Assembly (NCBI GenBank): GCA_913061005.1
Contig: CAJXSH010000008.1
Coordinates: 1-64,000 of the forward strand
Source: an uncultured Ectothiorhodospiraceae bacterium
GTDB taxonomy: Bacteria > Pseudomonadota > Gammaproteobacteria > Nitrococcales > Nitrococcaceae
Length of the DNA stretch: 64,000 nt
Reading direction: 5' to 3'
Positions 36,947-45,881 of this stretch are shown here, piece by piece. A program made the position numbers and the translations under genes. Position 1 is the first letter of the stretch, and each line of letters begins with the position of its first letter. Under the pieces are notes generated by a model. That model was not told the DNA's origin. It saw nothing but the letters and a program-made list of their open reading frames with translations, and searched no databases.

Positions 36947-38869
36947 ATGGACCCGGAGATCCTGGAAATCCGGCGGCATCTGAGTGCGTACCCGCCGTTT
37001 GATGCGCTCGATGACGAATGGCTCGATCAGGTCGCCGAGGCGGTGGAGATCGCCTATTTCCGCGCCGGCAGTCAGATTCTCGAGGCCAGTCAGCCCATCG
37101 ACGCGCTCTATTACGTGCGCAGCGGCGCGGTCGAGGTCTACCGCCGCAGCGGCGATCTTTTTGACCGACTGGGCGCGGGCGGGATCTTCGGACACTACGG
37201 CCTGCTGCGCGGCGGACGGGTCCGTTACCCGGCGGTTGCCATCGAAGACACGCTAATCTACCGCATCCCGGCCGCGACGTTCGATGCGCTTTGTGACGCC
37301 AGTCACGAGTTTTCCGATTTCATCGAACTGGGCCGCCCCCGGCTCGAGACCGGCGGCGGTACGGCGGGTCAGGGCAGCGAGTTGATGAGCACCCGTGTCC
37401 GCAAACTGCTGACCCGCGAGCCGCTGATCATCGAGGCCTGGCAGAGCGCACAGACCGCGGCGCTGCGTCTGGCCGACGAGCCCAGCGCCGCTTTGCTGGT
37501 GGTGGACCAGCCAGGCGATGACCCGCGATACACCTACGCCGATGCCGACGGCCATCTCTGGCAGGTTCAGGGCATCGTCACCGACGCCGATTTGCGCAGC
37601 CGGATCATCGCCGCCGGCCGCGATCATCAAACCCCCATCGGCGAGATCGTGCATGACGATCTCATCGCCGTGCAGTCCGACGAGACCGTCCAGGAGGCCA
37701 TGCTGGCGATGCTCCGCCACAATGTCGCCCACCTGGTGGTCCTGCATCGCCGGCGCCCGATCGGGCTGATTCAGCTACAGGATGTCGTGCGGTTCGAGAC
37801 CCGGAGCAGCCTTTATCTGATTGATAGCATTCTGGCGAGCGACAGCGTTCAGGCTCTGGCCACCCTCAAGCCGGATGTCTGGCAGTCGGCGGTGCGCATG
37901 ATCGATGAGGGAGCGGATTCGCGCACCGTCGGTACGGCATTGGCGTCGATCGCCCGCAGCTTCATGCGCCGGATCATCGAGCTGGCCGAGGCCGAGCTGG
38001 GGCCGCCTCCGGTGCCCTATGCGTTCATGGTGATGGGCTCGATGGCCCGGGGCGAGCAGACCCTGGTCACCGATCAGGACAACGCGCTGGTGCTTGATGA
38101 CCGGTTCGACCCGGGTGCCGATGATGAGTATTTCAGTCGATTGGCACGCCGCGTCAGTGACGGGCTTGATGCCTGCGGCTATCGCTACTGCAAGGGCGAC
38201 ATCATGGCCACCAACCCCCGCTGGCGCCAGCCCCTTGCCCAGTGGCAGCGGTATTTTCGCCGCTGGATCGATGATCCCAATCCGGAACGGCTGCTGCACA
38301 GCAATATCTTTTTCGACCTGGACAATGTCCACGGCGAGGAGCGGTACGTCGAGAGCCTGCAGGCATTGATTGCCGAGAATGCCGGCAACAGCCCGCGGTT
38401 CATGGCGGCCATGGCGCGCAACGCCCTTAATCGCACCCCGCCGATCGGTTTTTTTCGCGACTTTGTCATGGAAAAGGATGGCCGCCAGAACAACTCCATC
38501 AACGTCAAGCGCCGTGGCACGGCGCCGTTGACCGATCTGATCCGCATTCATGCGCTGGCCTGCGGCTCACGCGCGCAGAATTCGTTCGAGCGGCTCGATG
38601 ATATTGCCGAGACCCAATTGCTCGGCCCCGGCGTCGCCGATCGCCTGCGCGATGCGCTCGAAATCCTCAGTCATACCCGGCTTCGGCATCAGGCCATCGA
38701 CATCCAGAATGACCGGCAGCCGGACAACAATATCGAACCCGAGAATGTCCCCAGTGCCGAGCGTGCGGCCATCAAGGACGCCTTCCGCGCACTCAGCCAG
38801 GCCCAGAAATTTTTGCGCTTTCGCTATCCCATGACCAGTGATCGACCGGCAAGAACCGGCCGCGGATGA
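36947..38869 (+). CDS. cNMP-binding, CBS and DUF294 nucleotidyltransferase-like signalling protein
   Basis: A 640-residue cytoplasmic protein. Residues 15-125 form a cyclic-nucleotide-binding-like fold (ALYYVRSGAVEVYRR). Residues about 155-285 contain two CBS motifs (GIVTDADLRSRI, PIGLIQLQDVV). A GlnD-like nucleotidyltransferase domain has Gly364-Ser365 and the metal pair Asp376/Asp378 in GSMARGEQTLVTDQDNAL. The rest is the DUF294 C-terminal helical domain. The catalytic residues are intact, so transfer of a nucleotide to a protein or small molecule is possible; no target is known. The gene starts directly at the cysB stop and overlaps the exonuclease gene by ATGA. Confidence 0.85.
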   Translation: MDPEILEIRRHLSAYPPFDALDDEWLDQVAEAVEIAYFRAGSQILEASQPIDALYYVRSGAVEVYRRSGDLFDRLGAGGIFGHYGLLRGGRVRYPAVAIEDTLIYRIPAATFDALCDASHEFSDFIELGRPRLETGGGTAGQGSELMSTRVRKLLTREPLIIEAWQSAQTAALRLADEPSAALLVVDQPGDDPRYTYADADGHLWQVQGIVTDADLRSRIIAAGRDHQTPIGEIVHDDLIAVQSDETVQEAMLAMLRHNVAHLVVLHRRRPIGLIQLQDVVRFETRSSLYLIDSILASDSVQALATLKPDVWQSAVRMIDEGADSRTVGTALASIARSFMRRIIELAEAELGPPPVPYAFMVMGSMARGEQTLVTDQDNALVLDDRFDPGADDEYFSRLARRVSDGLDACGYRYCKGDIMATNPRWRQPLAQWQRYFRRWIDDPNPERLLHSNIFFDLDNVHGEERYVESLQALIAENAGNSPRFMAAMARNALNRTPPIGFFRDFVMEKDGRQNNSINVKRRGTAPLTDLIRIHALACGSRAQNSFERLDDIAETQLLGPGVADRLRDALEILSHTRLRHQAIDIQNDRQPDNNIEPENVPSAERAAIKDAFRALSQAQKFLRFRYPMTSDRPARTGRG

Positions 38870-39582
38870 AAACCCGGTCGCGCGGCGCTGCATCGGACTG
38901 GGCGAGCTGGATGGCCGGCGCCTGCGAGCAGGCCCGTGACCCCCGCCTGGCCGGCTTTTATGGGGCTTTCCCCCACGACCCGTCAGCGCCGGTCGCCGAT
39001 CTGCCCCTGATCGCCATCGATCTGGAGACGACCGGGCTGGACCCTGCCCGCCACGCCATTCTGAGCATCGGGCTGCTGCCTTTCACCCTGTCGAGCATCC
39101 GACTCAGCGATCGGCGGCACTGGGTACTGCGCCCGCCCACCGGGATGAGTGGTGAATCGGTGCGCTTTCACAACATCACCCACAGCGATACCGAACAGGC
39201 GCCCACCATGGACGAGATTCTCACCGATTTGCTCACGGCGCTGGCCGGTCGGTTGCCCGTTGTGCATTACCACCCGCTCGAACGGCGCTTTCTGCAGCGC
39301 GCCCTCGAACAAGAGCTCCGGCAACCGCTGCGCTTTCCCCTGATTGACACCATGGAGCTCGAGGCACGCCGCCACCGCCGCGGCGGACTTGCCCGGCTGC
39401 GGCACTGGCTGGGACGGCCGCCGGCGTCATTGCGCCTGAACGACTGCCGGCAGCGCTACGGGCTGCCGGCTTATGGAACCCACCACGCGGTGCTGGATGC
39501 CCTGGCAACCGCCGAGCTGTTGCAGGCACAGATCCAGCACCACTACGACGCGACAACGCCGGTGGGTGAGCTCTGGGTCTAG
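38866..39582 (+). CDS. DnaQ-like 3'-5' exonuclease
   Basis: A 238-residue DEDDh exonuclease. ExoI is IAIDLETTGLDP (Asp52, Glu54), ExoII includes HNITHSDTEQAPTMDEIL, and ExoIII is THHAVLDALATAEL with the His and Asp. It is similar in length to the PolC-like exonuclease genes that accompany DUF294/CBS genes in other proteobacteria. Coupling to the nucleotidyltransferase gene by a 4-base overlap suggests joint function. The stop overlaps the convergent BCCT gene by CTAG. Confidence 0.88.
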   Translation: MKTRSRGAASDWASWMAGACEQARDPRLAGFYGAFPHDPSAPVADLPLIAIDLETTGLDPARHAILSIGLLPFTLSSIRLSDRRHWVLRPPTGMSGESVRFHNITHSDTEQAPTMDEILTDLLTALAGRLPVVHYHPLERRFLQRALEQELRQPLRFPLIDTMELEARRHRRGGLARLRHWLGRPPASLRLNDCRQRYGLPAYGTHHAVLDALATAELLQAQIQHHYDATTPVGELWV

Positions 39583-41237
39583 GTGGCCCGCGGTTCGGAC
39601 ATCAACCCGCGGATCACCGCGTAGCAGGCCACCAACAACACCAGCGTAAAGGGCAGCCCGGTGGATATGGAGGCGGCCTGGAGCGCCCCCAGTCCACCAC
39701 CCAACAGCAGGGCGATGGCAATGGCCCCCTCGATGATGGCCCAGAACATCCGCTGCGGTTTGGGCGCATCCACCTTGCCACCGGCGGTGATCGAATCGAT
39801 CACCAACGACCCGGAGTCGGACGAGGTGACAAAGAACACAATCACCAGGAAGATGCCCACAAACGAAGTGATCGCCGTCAGCGGCAGCTCGCCCAGCATC
39901 ACGAAGAGCTTGAGCTCAAGGGCGGCCTCCCGCACGCCGGTGAACCCCTCGCCGAGGAACTGCTCAATGGCGGTGCCGCCCAGCGCCGTCATCCACAGCA
40001 CCGAGATCAGGGTCGGGATCACCAGCACGGCAATGAGAAACTCTCGTACCGTGCGGCCACGACTGACCCGGGCGATGAACATCCCGACGAAGGGCGACCA
40101 GGAGATCCACCATGCCCAGTAAAAGGCCGTCCAGCCCTGAGTGAAGTTGGCATCCTCACGCCCGAACGGGTTGGACAGCGCCGGCAGATGGGTGACATAG
40201 GCGAGGAGGTATTCGAAAAACCCGGTGGCGATCAGCAGCGTCGGCCCGACCACCACCACAAAGGCCAGCAGCAGAAAGGCCAGGCCCATGTTGAGCTGCG
40301 AGAGCCGCTGCACGCCCTTGTCCACGCCAAGCATCACCGACAAAAGCGCCACCGCGGTAATGCCCATAATGAGCAGAACCATCGTGGTATCGCCGGCAGG
40401 TATGCCAAAGAGATATTCCAGCCCGGCGGTGGCCTGCTGAGCCCCGAGCCCCAGCGAGGTGGCCAGGCCGAAGAGGGTGGCGAACACCGCCAGAATGTCG
40501 ATGACATGACCGGGCCAGCCCCATACCCGCTCGCCCAGCAGCGGATAGAAGACCGAACGCATGGTCAGCGGTAGCCCTTTGTTGAACGAGAAAAGCGCCA
40601 GCGCCAGGGCTACCACCGCGTAAATACCCCATGGGTGCAGTCCCCAGTGGAAAATGGTGGCGGCCATGCCCAGCGACACCGCGGCCTGTTCGTCGCCACC
40701 GGCCGCGCCAAGCGGCGCCCAGTCGGTGCGCACGCCATCCTCGACTGTCGTGCCGCCCAGCGCGGTACCGAAATGGGTAATGGGCTCGGAGACGCCATAG
40801 AACATCAGACCAATGCCCATGCCGGCGGCAAAGAGCATGGCGAACCAGCCGCCGTAGCTGAAGTCGGGGCTGGCGTGGGCGCCGCCAATGCGGACGCGGC
40901 CCAGGGGCGTGAAGATCAGTGCCACCGCCAGCAACACAAAGATGTTGGCAGAGAGCAGGAAAAACCAGGCCATGTTGCTGGTCAGCCACACGCGCATGCC
41001 ATCAAAGACCGGAGCAACCGAGTCTTGCAGCGCGAGGGTAAGAATGACGAAAAAAAGAATCACCAGCGCCGAGATGGTGAACACCTTGCCATGCAGGTCC
41101 AGATCCATCCCGAACTTGGTGGCGGTGACATTGTCCTGGCCGATGACATAGTCGGTATCAATCAGATCCGACGGTCCTTCGGGGGCCGGGACACCCACAG
41201 AGGGGTTTTCTTCGAGTTCGTTATTCGATTCGCTCAC
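39579..41237 (-). CDS. BCCT-family osmolyte (betaine/choline/carnitine) transporter
   Basis: A 552-residue membrane protein with 12 expected helices. The family motif GMGIGLMFYGVSEP lies at about residue 137, and the signature region near TM8 reads FYWAWWISWSPFVGMFIARVSRGRTVREF, quoted here as WWISWSPFVGMFIARVS. The N-terminal tail of about 50 residues is acidic, and the C-terminus is short after the last helix. GMG glycines imply Na+-coupled uptake. GTG start at 41237. Located 21 bases after a uspA gene, so they share a transcript. Substrate most likely glycine betaine or a relative. Confidence 0.93.
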   Translation of the reverse strand: MSESNNELEENPSVGVPAPEGPSDLIDTDYVIGQDNVTATKFGMDLDLHGKVFTISALVILFFVILTLALQDSVAPVFDGMRVWLTSNMAWFFLLSANIFVLLAVALIFTPLGRVRIGGAHASPDFSYGGWFAMLFAAGMGIGLMFYGVSEPITHFGTALGGTTVEDGVRTDWAPLGAAGGDEQAAVSLGMAATIFHWGLHPWGIYAVVALALALFSFNKGLPLTMRSVFYPLLGERVWGWPGHVIDILAVFATLFGLATSLGLGAQQATAGLEYLFGIPAGDTTMVLLIMGITAVALLSVMLGVDKGVQRLSQLNMGLAFLLLAFVVVVGPTLLIATGFFEYLLAYVTHLPALSNPFGREDANFTQGWTAFYWAWWISWSPFVGMFIARVSRGRTVREFLIAVLVIPTLISVLWMTALGGTAIEQFLGEGFTGVREAALELKLFVMLGELPLTAITSFVGIFLVIVFFVTSSDSGSLVIDSITAGGKVDAPKPQRMFWAIIEGAIAIALLLGGGLGALQAASISTGLPFTLVLLVACYAVIRGLMSEPRAT

Positions 41238-41258
41238 TTTGCTCGCTCCCTTGCTGCC

Positions 41259-41690
41259 TTACGCCGAGTGGTCCTCAGGACGGACAAGAAACACCGACAC
41301 ATCGGTATGCGCGGCGACTTTGCCGCCGTGGGCCGGAATCACGGCGTCCAGATGCTTGGGTAGATGGGTGGACATGACAACGAGATCCGTATCGGTCTCT
41401 TTGATGGCCTTGAGCAGCACATCATCCAGATCGGCCACCGGGTCGGGTGAATTGACACAGTGGACACGCACCGCCTGGCCATGGACCTTGGCCTGCTGCT
41501 CGGCAAACTCGCGAAGCCGCTGCTCATACTCTTCGGGGCTGCGGGCAGCACTGCCCGGGGTGCTGGTGGTCACCCCCAGGTAGCAGACCTCACTGCCGTA
41601 GTGGCGTGCCAGATCAGCACTGGCGGTCAGCGAACGACCGATGGCCTCGAGATGTGCCAGATCCACCGGAACGAGGATTTTTTTGAACAT
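41259..41690 (-). CDS. Universal stress protein UspA family
   Basis: A 143-residue single-domain Usp fold, starting MFKKILVPVDLAHLEAIGRSL and ending TDVSVFLVRPEDHSA. The usual ATP-binding signature G-2x-G-9x-G-S/T after the fourth strand is not intact: the segment reads STHLPKHLDAVIPAHGGKVAAH. It may not bind ATP in the standard way. It is the first gene of a pair with the BCCT transporter, reminiscent of TeaD, the Usp protein that regulates the ectoine transporter TeaABC in Halomonas. Confidence 0.88.
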   Translation of the reverse strand: MFKKILVPVDLAHLEAIGRSLTASADLARHYGSEVCYLGVTTSTPGSAARSPEEYEQRLREFAEQQAKVHGQAVRVHCVNSPDPVADLDDVLLKAIKETDTDLVVMSTHLPKHLDAVIPAHGGKVAAHTDVSVFLVRPEDHSA

Positions 41691-41736
41691 TCCACATGCT
41701 CCCTGCGCTCAAAACCCAGTGAGCAGGCGGCATGGC

Positions 41737-41767
41737 ATTAAACCTGGATCTTCCTTCGTCGAGTCAA
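41737..41767 (-). promoter_or_regulatory. Candidate promoter of uspA-BCCT
   Basis: On the minus strand TTGACT, a 19-base spacer and TTTAAT, 46 bases before the uspA ATG. Both boxes match 5/6, but the spacer is long, a feature seen in promoters that respond to activators or supercoiling. The 206-base region 41691-41896 holds nothing else recognisable. Confidence 0.4.
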
Positions 41768-41896
41768 AGATCGGTGTTGCGTTGGGTACGAGAACCCCTA
41801 CCGCCCGCATCACCACTTATCAGCGCGAGCTACCCTGCGCTCGCCATCGAGATCCGTCAACCGGTCGTCGGATTGATCCTGTGAAGACAGCGGCGC

Positions 41897-42496
41897 TCAG
41901 CCAACACTGGTGCGCCCGGCGAATGCGTGGGACAGCGTCCCCGCGTCGACATACTCAAGATCGCCGCCAAGCGGCACGCCGTGGGCGATCCGGCTAACCC
42001 CGACCCCCGCCTGACGCGCCATTTCGCCGACGTATTGCGCGGTGGCCTCGCCCTCCACCGTGGGGCTGATGGCAAGGATCAGCTCGCGCACCTCGCCGTC
42101 GGCGAGGCGCTGCTCGAGGACATCCAGGCCAAGCTCTGCAGGCCCTACCCCATCCAGTGGCGAGAGTCGGCCTTTGAGCACGAAATATCGCCCCCGAAAG
42201 TCGGTCGCCTCCTCGAGCGCCTGAACATCCGAGGGGTTTTCTACGATGCACAGCACCTGGCCATCCCGGCGCTCGCTCTGGCAAAGCGGGCAGACCTCGG
42301 CCTCGGTGAGGTTACGGCACAATCGGCACTCCCCCACCGCCTCGGCGGCCTGCTGCAGCGCCGCGGCCAGAGAACGGGCGCCCTGTCGGTCGTGCTGCAG
42401 CAGCGAAAACGTCATGCGTTGCGCCGACTTGGGCCCCACGCCGGGCAGACAGCGAAAGGCCTCCATCAACTGCTGAACCAGGGGCGAGTAGGACAC
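41897..42496 (-). CDS. recR: Recombination mediator RecR
   Basis: A 199-residue protein of the RecFOR pathway. It has the helix-hairpin-helix [13 protein letters not shown], a C4 zinc finger ([17 protein letters not shown]) and a Toprim domain with [11 protein letters not shown] and the acidic [13 protein letters not shown]. The C-terminal Walker-B-like [12 protein letters not shown] is conserved. GTG start. Last in dnaX-ybaB-recR, the usual order. Confidence 0.97.
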   Translation of the reverse strand: MSYSPLVQQLMEAFRCLPGVGPKSAQRMTFSLLQHDRQGARSLAAALQQAAEAVGECRLCRNLTEAEVCPLCQSERRDGQVLCIVENPSDVQALEEATDFRGRYFVLKGRLSPLDGVGPAELGLDVLEQRLADGEVRELILAISPTVEGEATAQYVGEMARQAGVGVSRIAHGVPLGGDLEYVDAGTLSHAFAGRTSVG

Positions 42497-42506
42497 AGCG
42501 CCGGGC

Positions 42507-42827
42507 CTAGAACGGCATCTTCATGCCCGGGGGCAGATTGAGCCCCTCGGTCAATCCGGACATCCGCTCCTGGGTGACCTGCTCAAGCTTCTGGACGGCG
42601 TCATTGCAGGCCGCGGCCACCAGGTCCTCGACCATTTCCCGATCGTCGTAGACACTCTCGTCGATGCTGACTCGCCGCACCTCATGGCGCCCGGTCATGA
42701 TTACACTGACCATTCCGCCACCGGCCTGTCCGGTCACCTCCATTTCTGCCAGTTCGGCCTGCGCTTTTTGCATCTCTTCCTGCATGCGCTGGGCCTGCTT
42801 CATCATGTTGCCGAGTCCGCCTTTCAT
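42507..42827 (-). CDS. ybaB: Nucleoid-associated protein YbaB/EbfC
   Basis: A 106-residue DNA-binding protein, starting [19 protein letters not shown] and containing [19 protein letters not shown]. It ends with [12 protein letters not shown], a typical YbaB tail. GGAGCG precedes the ATG. Located between dnaX and recR, with 9- and 10-base gaps, as across gammaproteobacteria. Confidence 0.96.
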   Translation of the reverse strand: MKGGLGNMMKQAQRMQEEMQKAQAELAEMEVTGQAGGGMVSVIMTGRHEVRRVSIDESVYDDREMVEDLVAAACNDAVQKLEQVTQERMSGLTEGLNLPPGMKMPF

Positions 42828-42836
42828 TCGCCGCTC

Positions 42837-44489
42837 CTAATCCCGTGGCCGTATGGAATCTTCGATCACTTCAGCGCCAAAGGTTTCCTGCAGCGCTGCA
42901 ATGTTGGGGTCCTGCTCGATGGCCTCGCGGGCGGCGGCCATACGCTCGTTCTCGGCCCGCGCGGCGGTATCCGCCGGCGTCTCGCCCTCAACGCGCTCGA
43001 CCCGCACCTGGACTTTGAATGGGGTGCCAAAATGGCTGGACAGCGCATCGGCCAGTCGCCCGGTGACGGTTTCGTTGACAAGGTGCTGGTGCGCGGTGTC
43101 GATATGCAACGTCACCCGATCCCCCTCACGGCCACCCCACTGACAGTGATCCGCCAGTGCCTGGGCCATCCCGCTCAACGGCAGCGTAGCGGCCAGATGA
43201 TGCCAGTCCACCGCATCGATATCCTGTGGCTGTGCCGATGGCTGTGGCGGCGCGGGTTGTGTCGGGCCGGCGGCGGTCTCTGGCGCATCCGCTGGATGCG
43301 GTGGCCCACCCCCCGATGCCGATGGGGATGGGGGCGACACGGCTGGCGAGGGCGCGCCCGGGGATGATGCCGCCGCCGACGGCGTCTCCGCCGAGGGGAC
43401 GGACTCGGGCCAGAAGGCGAGCATGCGCATCATCCCCATTTCGAACCCGCTGCGCGGGTCCGGTGCCAGGGGCAGATCCCGGCGGACATGCAGCGCGATT
43501 TGATACAGCAGCTGCACGGTTGCGCTGTCCAGCCGACCGGCCAACGCGATGAGGCGTTCGGCGTCGGGATCGGACTGGTCGATGACCTCGGGTGTCATCT
43601 GATAGAGCGCCAGGCGATGGAGGATATCCAGCAGCCTTGCCAGCGCATCGGCAAAATCCGGTGCCGTGCCGGCCATCTGATCGATGACCGCCAGCATCGC
43701 ATGGCCATCACCGTCGAGAAGTCGCTCGAGCAGATCAAAAAGCAGGCCGCTCGACAACGTCCCCAGCATCTCGCCAACGGCTTCGGCCCGAAGCTGGCCG
43801 CTGCCAAACGCAAGCGCCTGATCCATGAGGCTGAGGGCGTCCCGCATGCTGCCGTCGGCGGCACGGGCCAGTAGATCGAGCGCCGCGGGCTCGGCATCGA
43901 TCCCCTCGGCCTCGGCGATATGCTGCAACTGTCCGGTCATCAATCCCGGCAACAATGGCTTGAGGTTGAACTGCAGACAGCGCGAGAGCACCGTCACCGG
44001 CAGCTTCTGCGGGTCGGTGGTCGCCAGCAGGAACTTGATATGCGGCGGTGGTTCTTCGAGGGTTTTGAGCAGGGCATTGAAACTATGGGTGGAGAGCATA
44101 TGCACTTCGTCCACCAGATAGATCTTGAACCGCCCTCGGCTGGGGGCGTACTGGACGTTATCCAGCAGCTCCCGGGTATCCTCGACCTTGGTGCGCGAGG
44201 CGGCGTCCACCTCGATGAGATCGACAAATCGTCCCTCGTCGATCTCGGTACAGGCAGCGCATTCCCCGCAGGGCGTATCCGTGACACCATCGCGCTCGCA
44301 GTTGAGGCATTTTGCCAGGATGCGCGCCACGGTGGTCTTGCCAACGCCGCGCGTCCCCGAGAACAGGTAGGCGTGATGCAGCCGCCCGTTGGCAAGCCCG
44401 TTACTCAACGCCTGGAGGACGTGGCGCTGTCCGACCATTTCCGCGAACGTCCGCGGGCGCCATTTGCGGGCAAGCACCTGATAGCTCAT
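42837..44489 (-). CDS. dnaX: DNA polymerase III subunits tau (gamma)
   Basis: A 550-residue clamp-loader ATPase. It starts MSYQVLARKWRPRTFAEMVGQ, has Walker A FSGTRGVGKTT (44-53), zinc-module cysteines 61, 64?, 74, 77 and 80, DEVH (127-130) and the SRC sensor VLSRCLQF. A Pro/Ala/Ser-rich linker (about 395-460) precedes the tau C-terminal domain. No A-rich slippery sequence is seen in the linker, so a separate frameshifted gamma form is not predicted. The longer upstream frame overlaps the SRP RNA and is rejected. Confidence 0.96.
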   Translation of the reverse strand: MSYQVLARKWRPRTFAEMVGQRHVLQALSNGLANGRLHHAYLFSGTRGVGKTTVARILAKCLNCERDGVTDTPCGECAACTEIDEGRFVDLIEVDAASRTKVEDTRELLDNVQYAPSRGRFKIYLVDEVHMLSTHSFNALLKTLEEPPPHIKFLLATTDPQKLPVTVLSRCLQFNLKPLLPGLMTGQLQHIAEAEGIDAEPAALDLLARAADGSMRDALSLMDQALAFGSGQLRAEAVGEMLGTLSSGLLFDLLERLLDGDGHAMLAVIDQMAGTAPDFADALARLLDILHRLALYQMTPEVIDQSDPDAERLIALAGRLDSATVQLLYQIALHVRRDLPLAPDPRSGFEMGMMRMLAFWPESVPSAETPSAAASSPGAPSPAVSPPSPSASGGGPPHPADAPETAAGPTQPAPPQPSAQPQDIDAVDWHHLAATLPLSGMAQALADHCQWGGREGDRVTLHIDTAHQHLVNETVTGRLADALSSHFGTPFKVQVRVERVEGETPADTAARAENERMAAAREAIEQDPNIAALQETFGAEVIEDSIRPRD

Positions 44490-44528
44490 GGTCGGCAGTA
44501 TAGCATCGAGCGCACCGACGAGGATGGG

Positions 44529-44640
44529 AAAAGGCGGGGCGCCAGCCACACCCCGGCGCCCGAGTCCACCGCTACCGCTGCTCCCTTCCGGGCCTGACGG
44601 GGTTGACGGTTTATCGTCGCGAGGGGACCAGCGCCACCGC
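44529..44640 (-). ncRNA. ffs: Signal recognition particle RNA (4.5S, small bacterial type)
   Basis: On the minus strand the conserved apical domain reads GTCAGGCCCGGAAGGGAGCA followed by GCGG, with the GGAA tetraloop and the asymmetric internal loop that bind Ffh. The flanks CCGTCAACCCC and GGCGCCGGGGTGTGG, and the ends GCGGTGGCGC and GGCGCCCCGC, can fold into one long hairpin of about 110 nt, ending at CTTTT. TATCAT lies 7 bases before the proposed 5' end. The position next to dnaX is the normal ffs locus. Confidence 0.92.
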
Positions 44641-44692
44641 AGTTGAATGATAGCAGCTTGCCCGGCGGGCCGACGAGAGGAGCGATGACGAC

Positions 44693-45874
44693 ATGCCCGA
44701 GGCGGCAAGAATTTTCTGGGTCTTCCTCCGCCTTGGATGCGTGGCATTTGGCGGTCCGGTGGCGCATCTGGCGTTTTATCGCCGATGGCTGGTGGAAGAA
44801 CGCCGCTGGCTCACCGACGAGGCTTACACCCAGACGCTTGCGCTATGCCAGATGCTGCCGGGGCCCTCGAGCAGCCAGACCGGCTTTGCCATTGGCATCC
44901 ACCGCGGCGGGCTGATCGGCGGGATCGCCGCCTGGCTCGGCTTTACCCTCCCCGGGGCGGTGCTGATGATCGCACTCGGGATGGGACTGACAAGCTTCGA
45001 GGCCTGGCAAGGGGGCGGCTGGATCGATGGGCTGAAGCTCGGCGCCGTCGCCGTGGTGGCCAACGCGTTGATCGGCATGGCCCATCAACTCTGCCCGGAT
45101 ACCCGAAGGGCCGGCATTGCTGCGTTCGCGGCCGTCGGGGCGTTGCTGATACCCGGTGTTTACGGCCAACTGACCATGATCGTGGCCGGTGGCGTACTGG
45201 CCGGTTTTTTTCTCTCACCGCCGGCAACGCCGCCGACCACGCTGAATGTCCCCATCAGCCGCCGTCAGGGTGCCGGGCTGCTGCTGATCTTCGGCCTGGG
45301 GCTGGCGGTTTTCAGTCTCTCGGCATTCGGCCAGTCACCGCTCTGGGGAGTGCTCTACCGCAGCGGCTCGCTGGTGTTCGGCGGCGGCCATGTGGTGCTG
45401 CCGCTGCTGGAGTCGGGCCTGGTGGCCCCTGGGTTGATCGACTCGGAGCGTTTTCTGGCCGGTTACGGAGCCGCCCAGGCAATCCCCGGCCCGGTTTTTT
45501 CGTTCAGCGGCTTTCTTGGCGCTCAGGTCATGCCGCAAACCCCATTGATGGCCGGACTGCTGGCGGTGGTGCTGCTTTTCGCCCCCGGACTGCTGCTGGT
45601 CGCCGGCCTGCTGCCGTTCTGGCAGACCCTGGGGCAGTATCGAGCCATGCGCCAGACGTTGCTGGGGGTCAACGCCGCGGTGGTCGGGCTGATCGCCGCC
45701 GTGCTCTATGACCCCATCCTCACCCGCGCCGTGCAAGGGCCGGGGGATGCCATCATTGCCACCGTCGCCCTGCTGATGCTCGCCCGAACCCGGGTGCCGG
45801 TCTACTGGGTTGTCGCCGGCTGCGCCATCGCCGGTGCGCTTGCCCACCGGATCTATCCGGCGCTTGGCCTCTAG
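44693..45874 (+). CDS. chrA: Chromate transporter ChrA family
   Basis: A 393-residue membrane protein built from two homologous halves with about 10-12 helices. The first half has FLRLGCVAFGGPVAHLAF and MLPGPSSSQTGFAIG, and the second repeats the pattern as LVFGGGHVVLPLLE and GYGAAQAIPGPVFSFSGFLG. These FGGP/PGP motifs define the long-chain ChrA family, which exports chromate by a proton-coupled mechanism. GAGGAG precedes the ATG by 11 bases. No chrB regulator is adjacent, so the physiological substrate could be another oxyanion. Confidence 0.88.
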   Translation: MPEAARIFWVFLRLGCVAFGGPVAHLAFYRRWLVEERRWLTDEAYTQTLALCQMLPGPSSSQTGFAIGIHRGGLIGGIAAWLGFTLPGAVLMIALGMGLTSFEAWQGGGWIDGLKLGAVAVVANALIGMAHQLCPDTRRAGIAAFAAVGALLIPGVYGQLTMIVAGGVLAGFFLSPPATPPTTLNVPISRRQGAGLLLIFGLGLAVFSLSAFGQSPLWGVLYRSGSLVFGGGHVVLPLLESGLVAPGLIDSERFLAGYGAAQAIPGPVFSFSGFLGAQVMPQTPLMAGLLAVVLLFAPGLLLVAGLLPFWQTLGQYRAMRQTLLGVNAAVVGLIAAVLYDPILTRAVQGPGDAIIATVALLMLARTRVPVYWVVAGCAIAGALAHRIYPALGL

Positions 45875-45881
45875 GGCGGCG

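Noticed and set aside
43150-43400. Programmed frameshift in dnaX making a gamma subunit
   Set aside because: The linker region contains no A6G-type slippery run on the coding strand, so only the full-length product is predicted.
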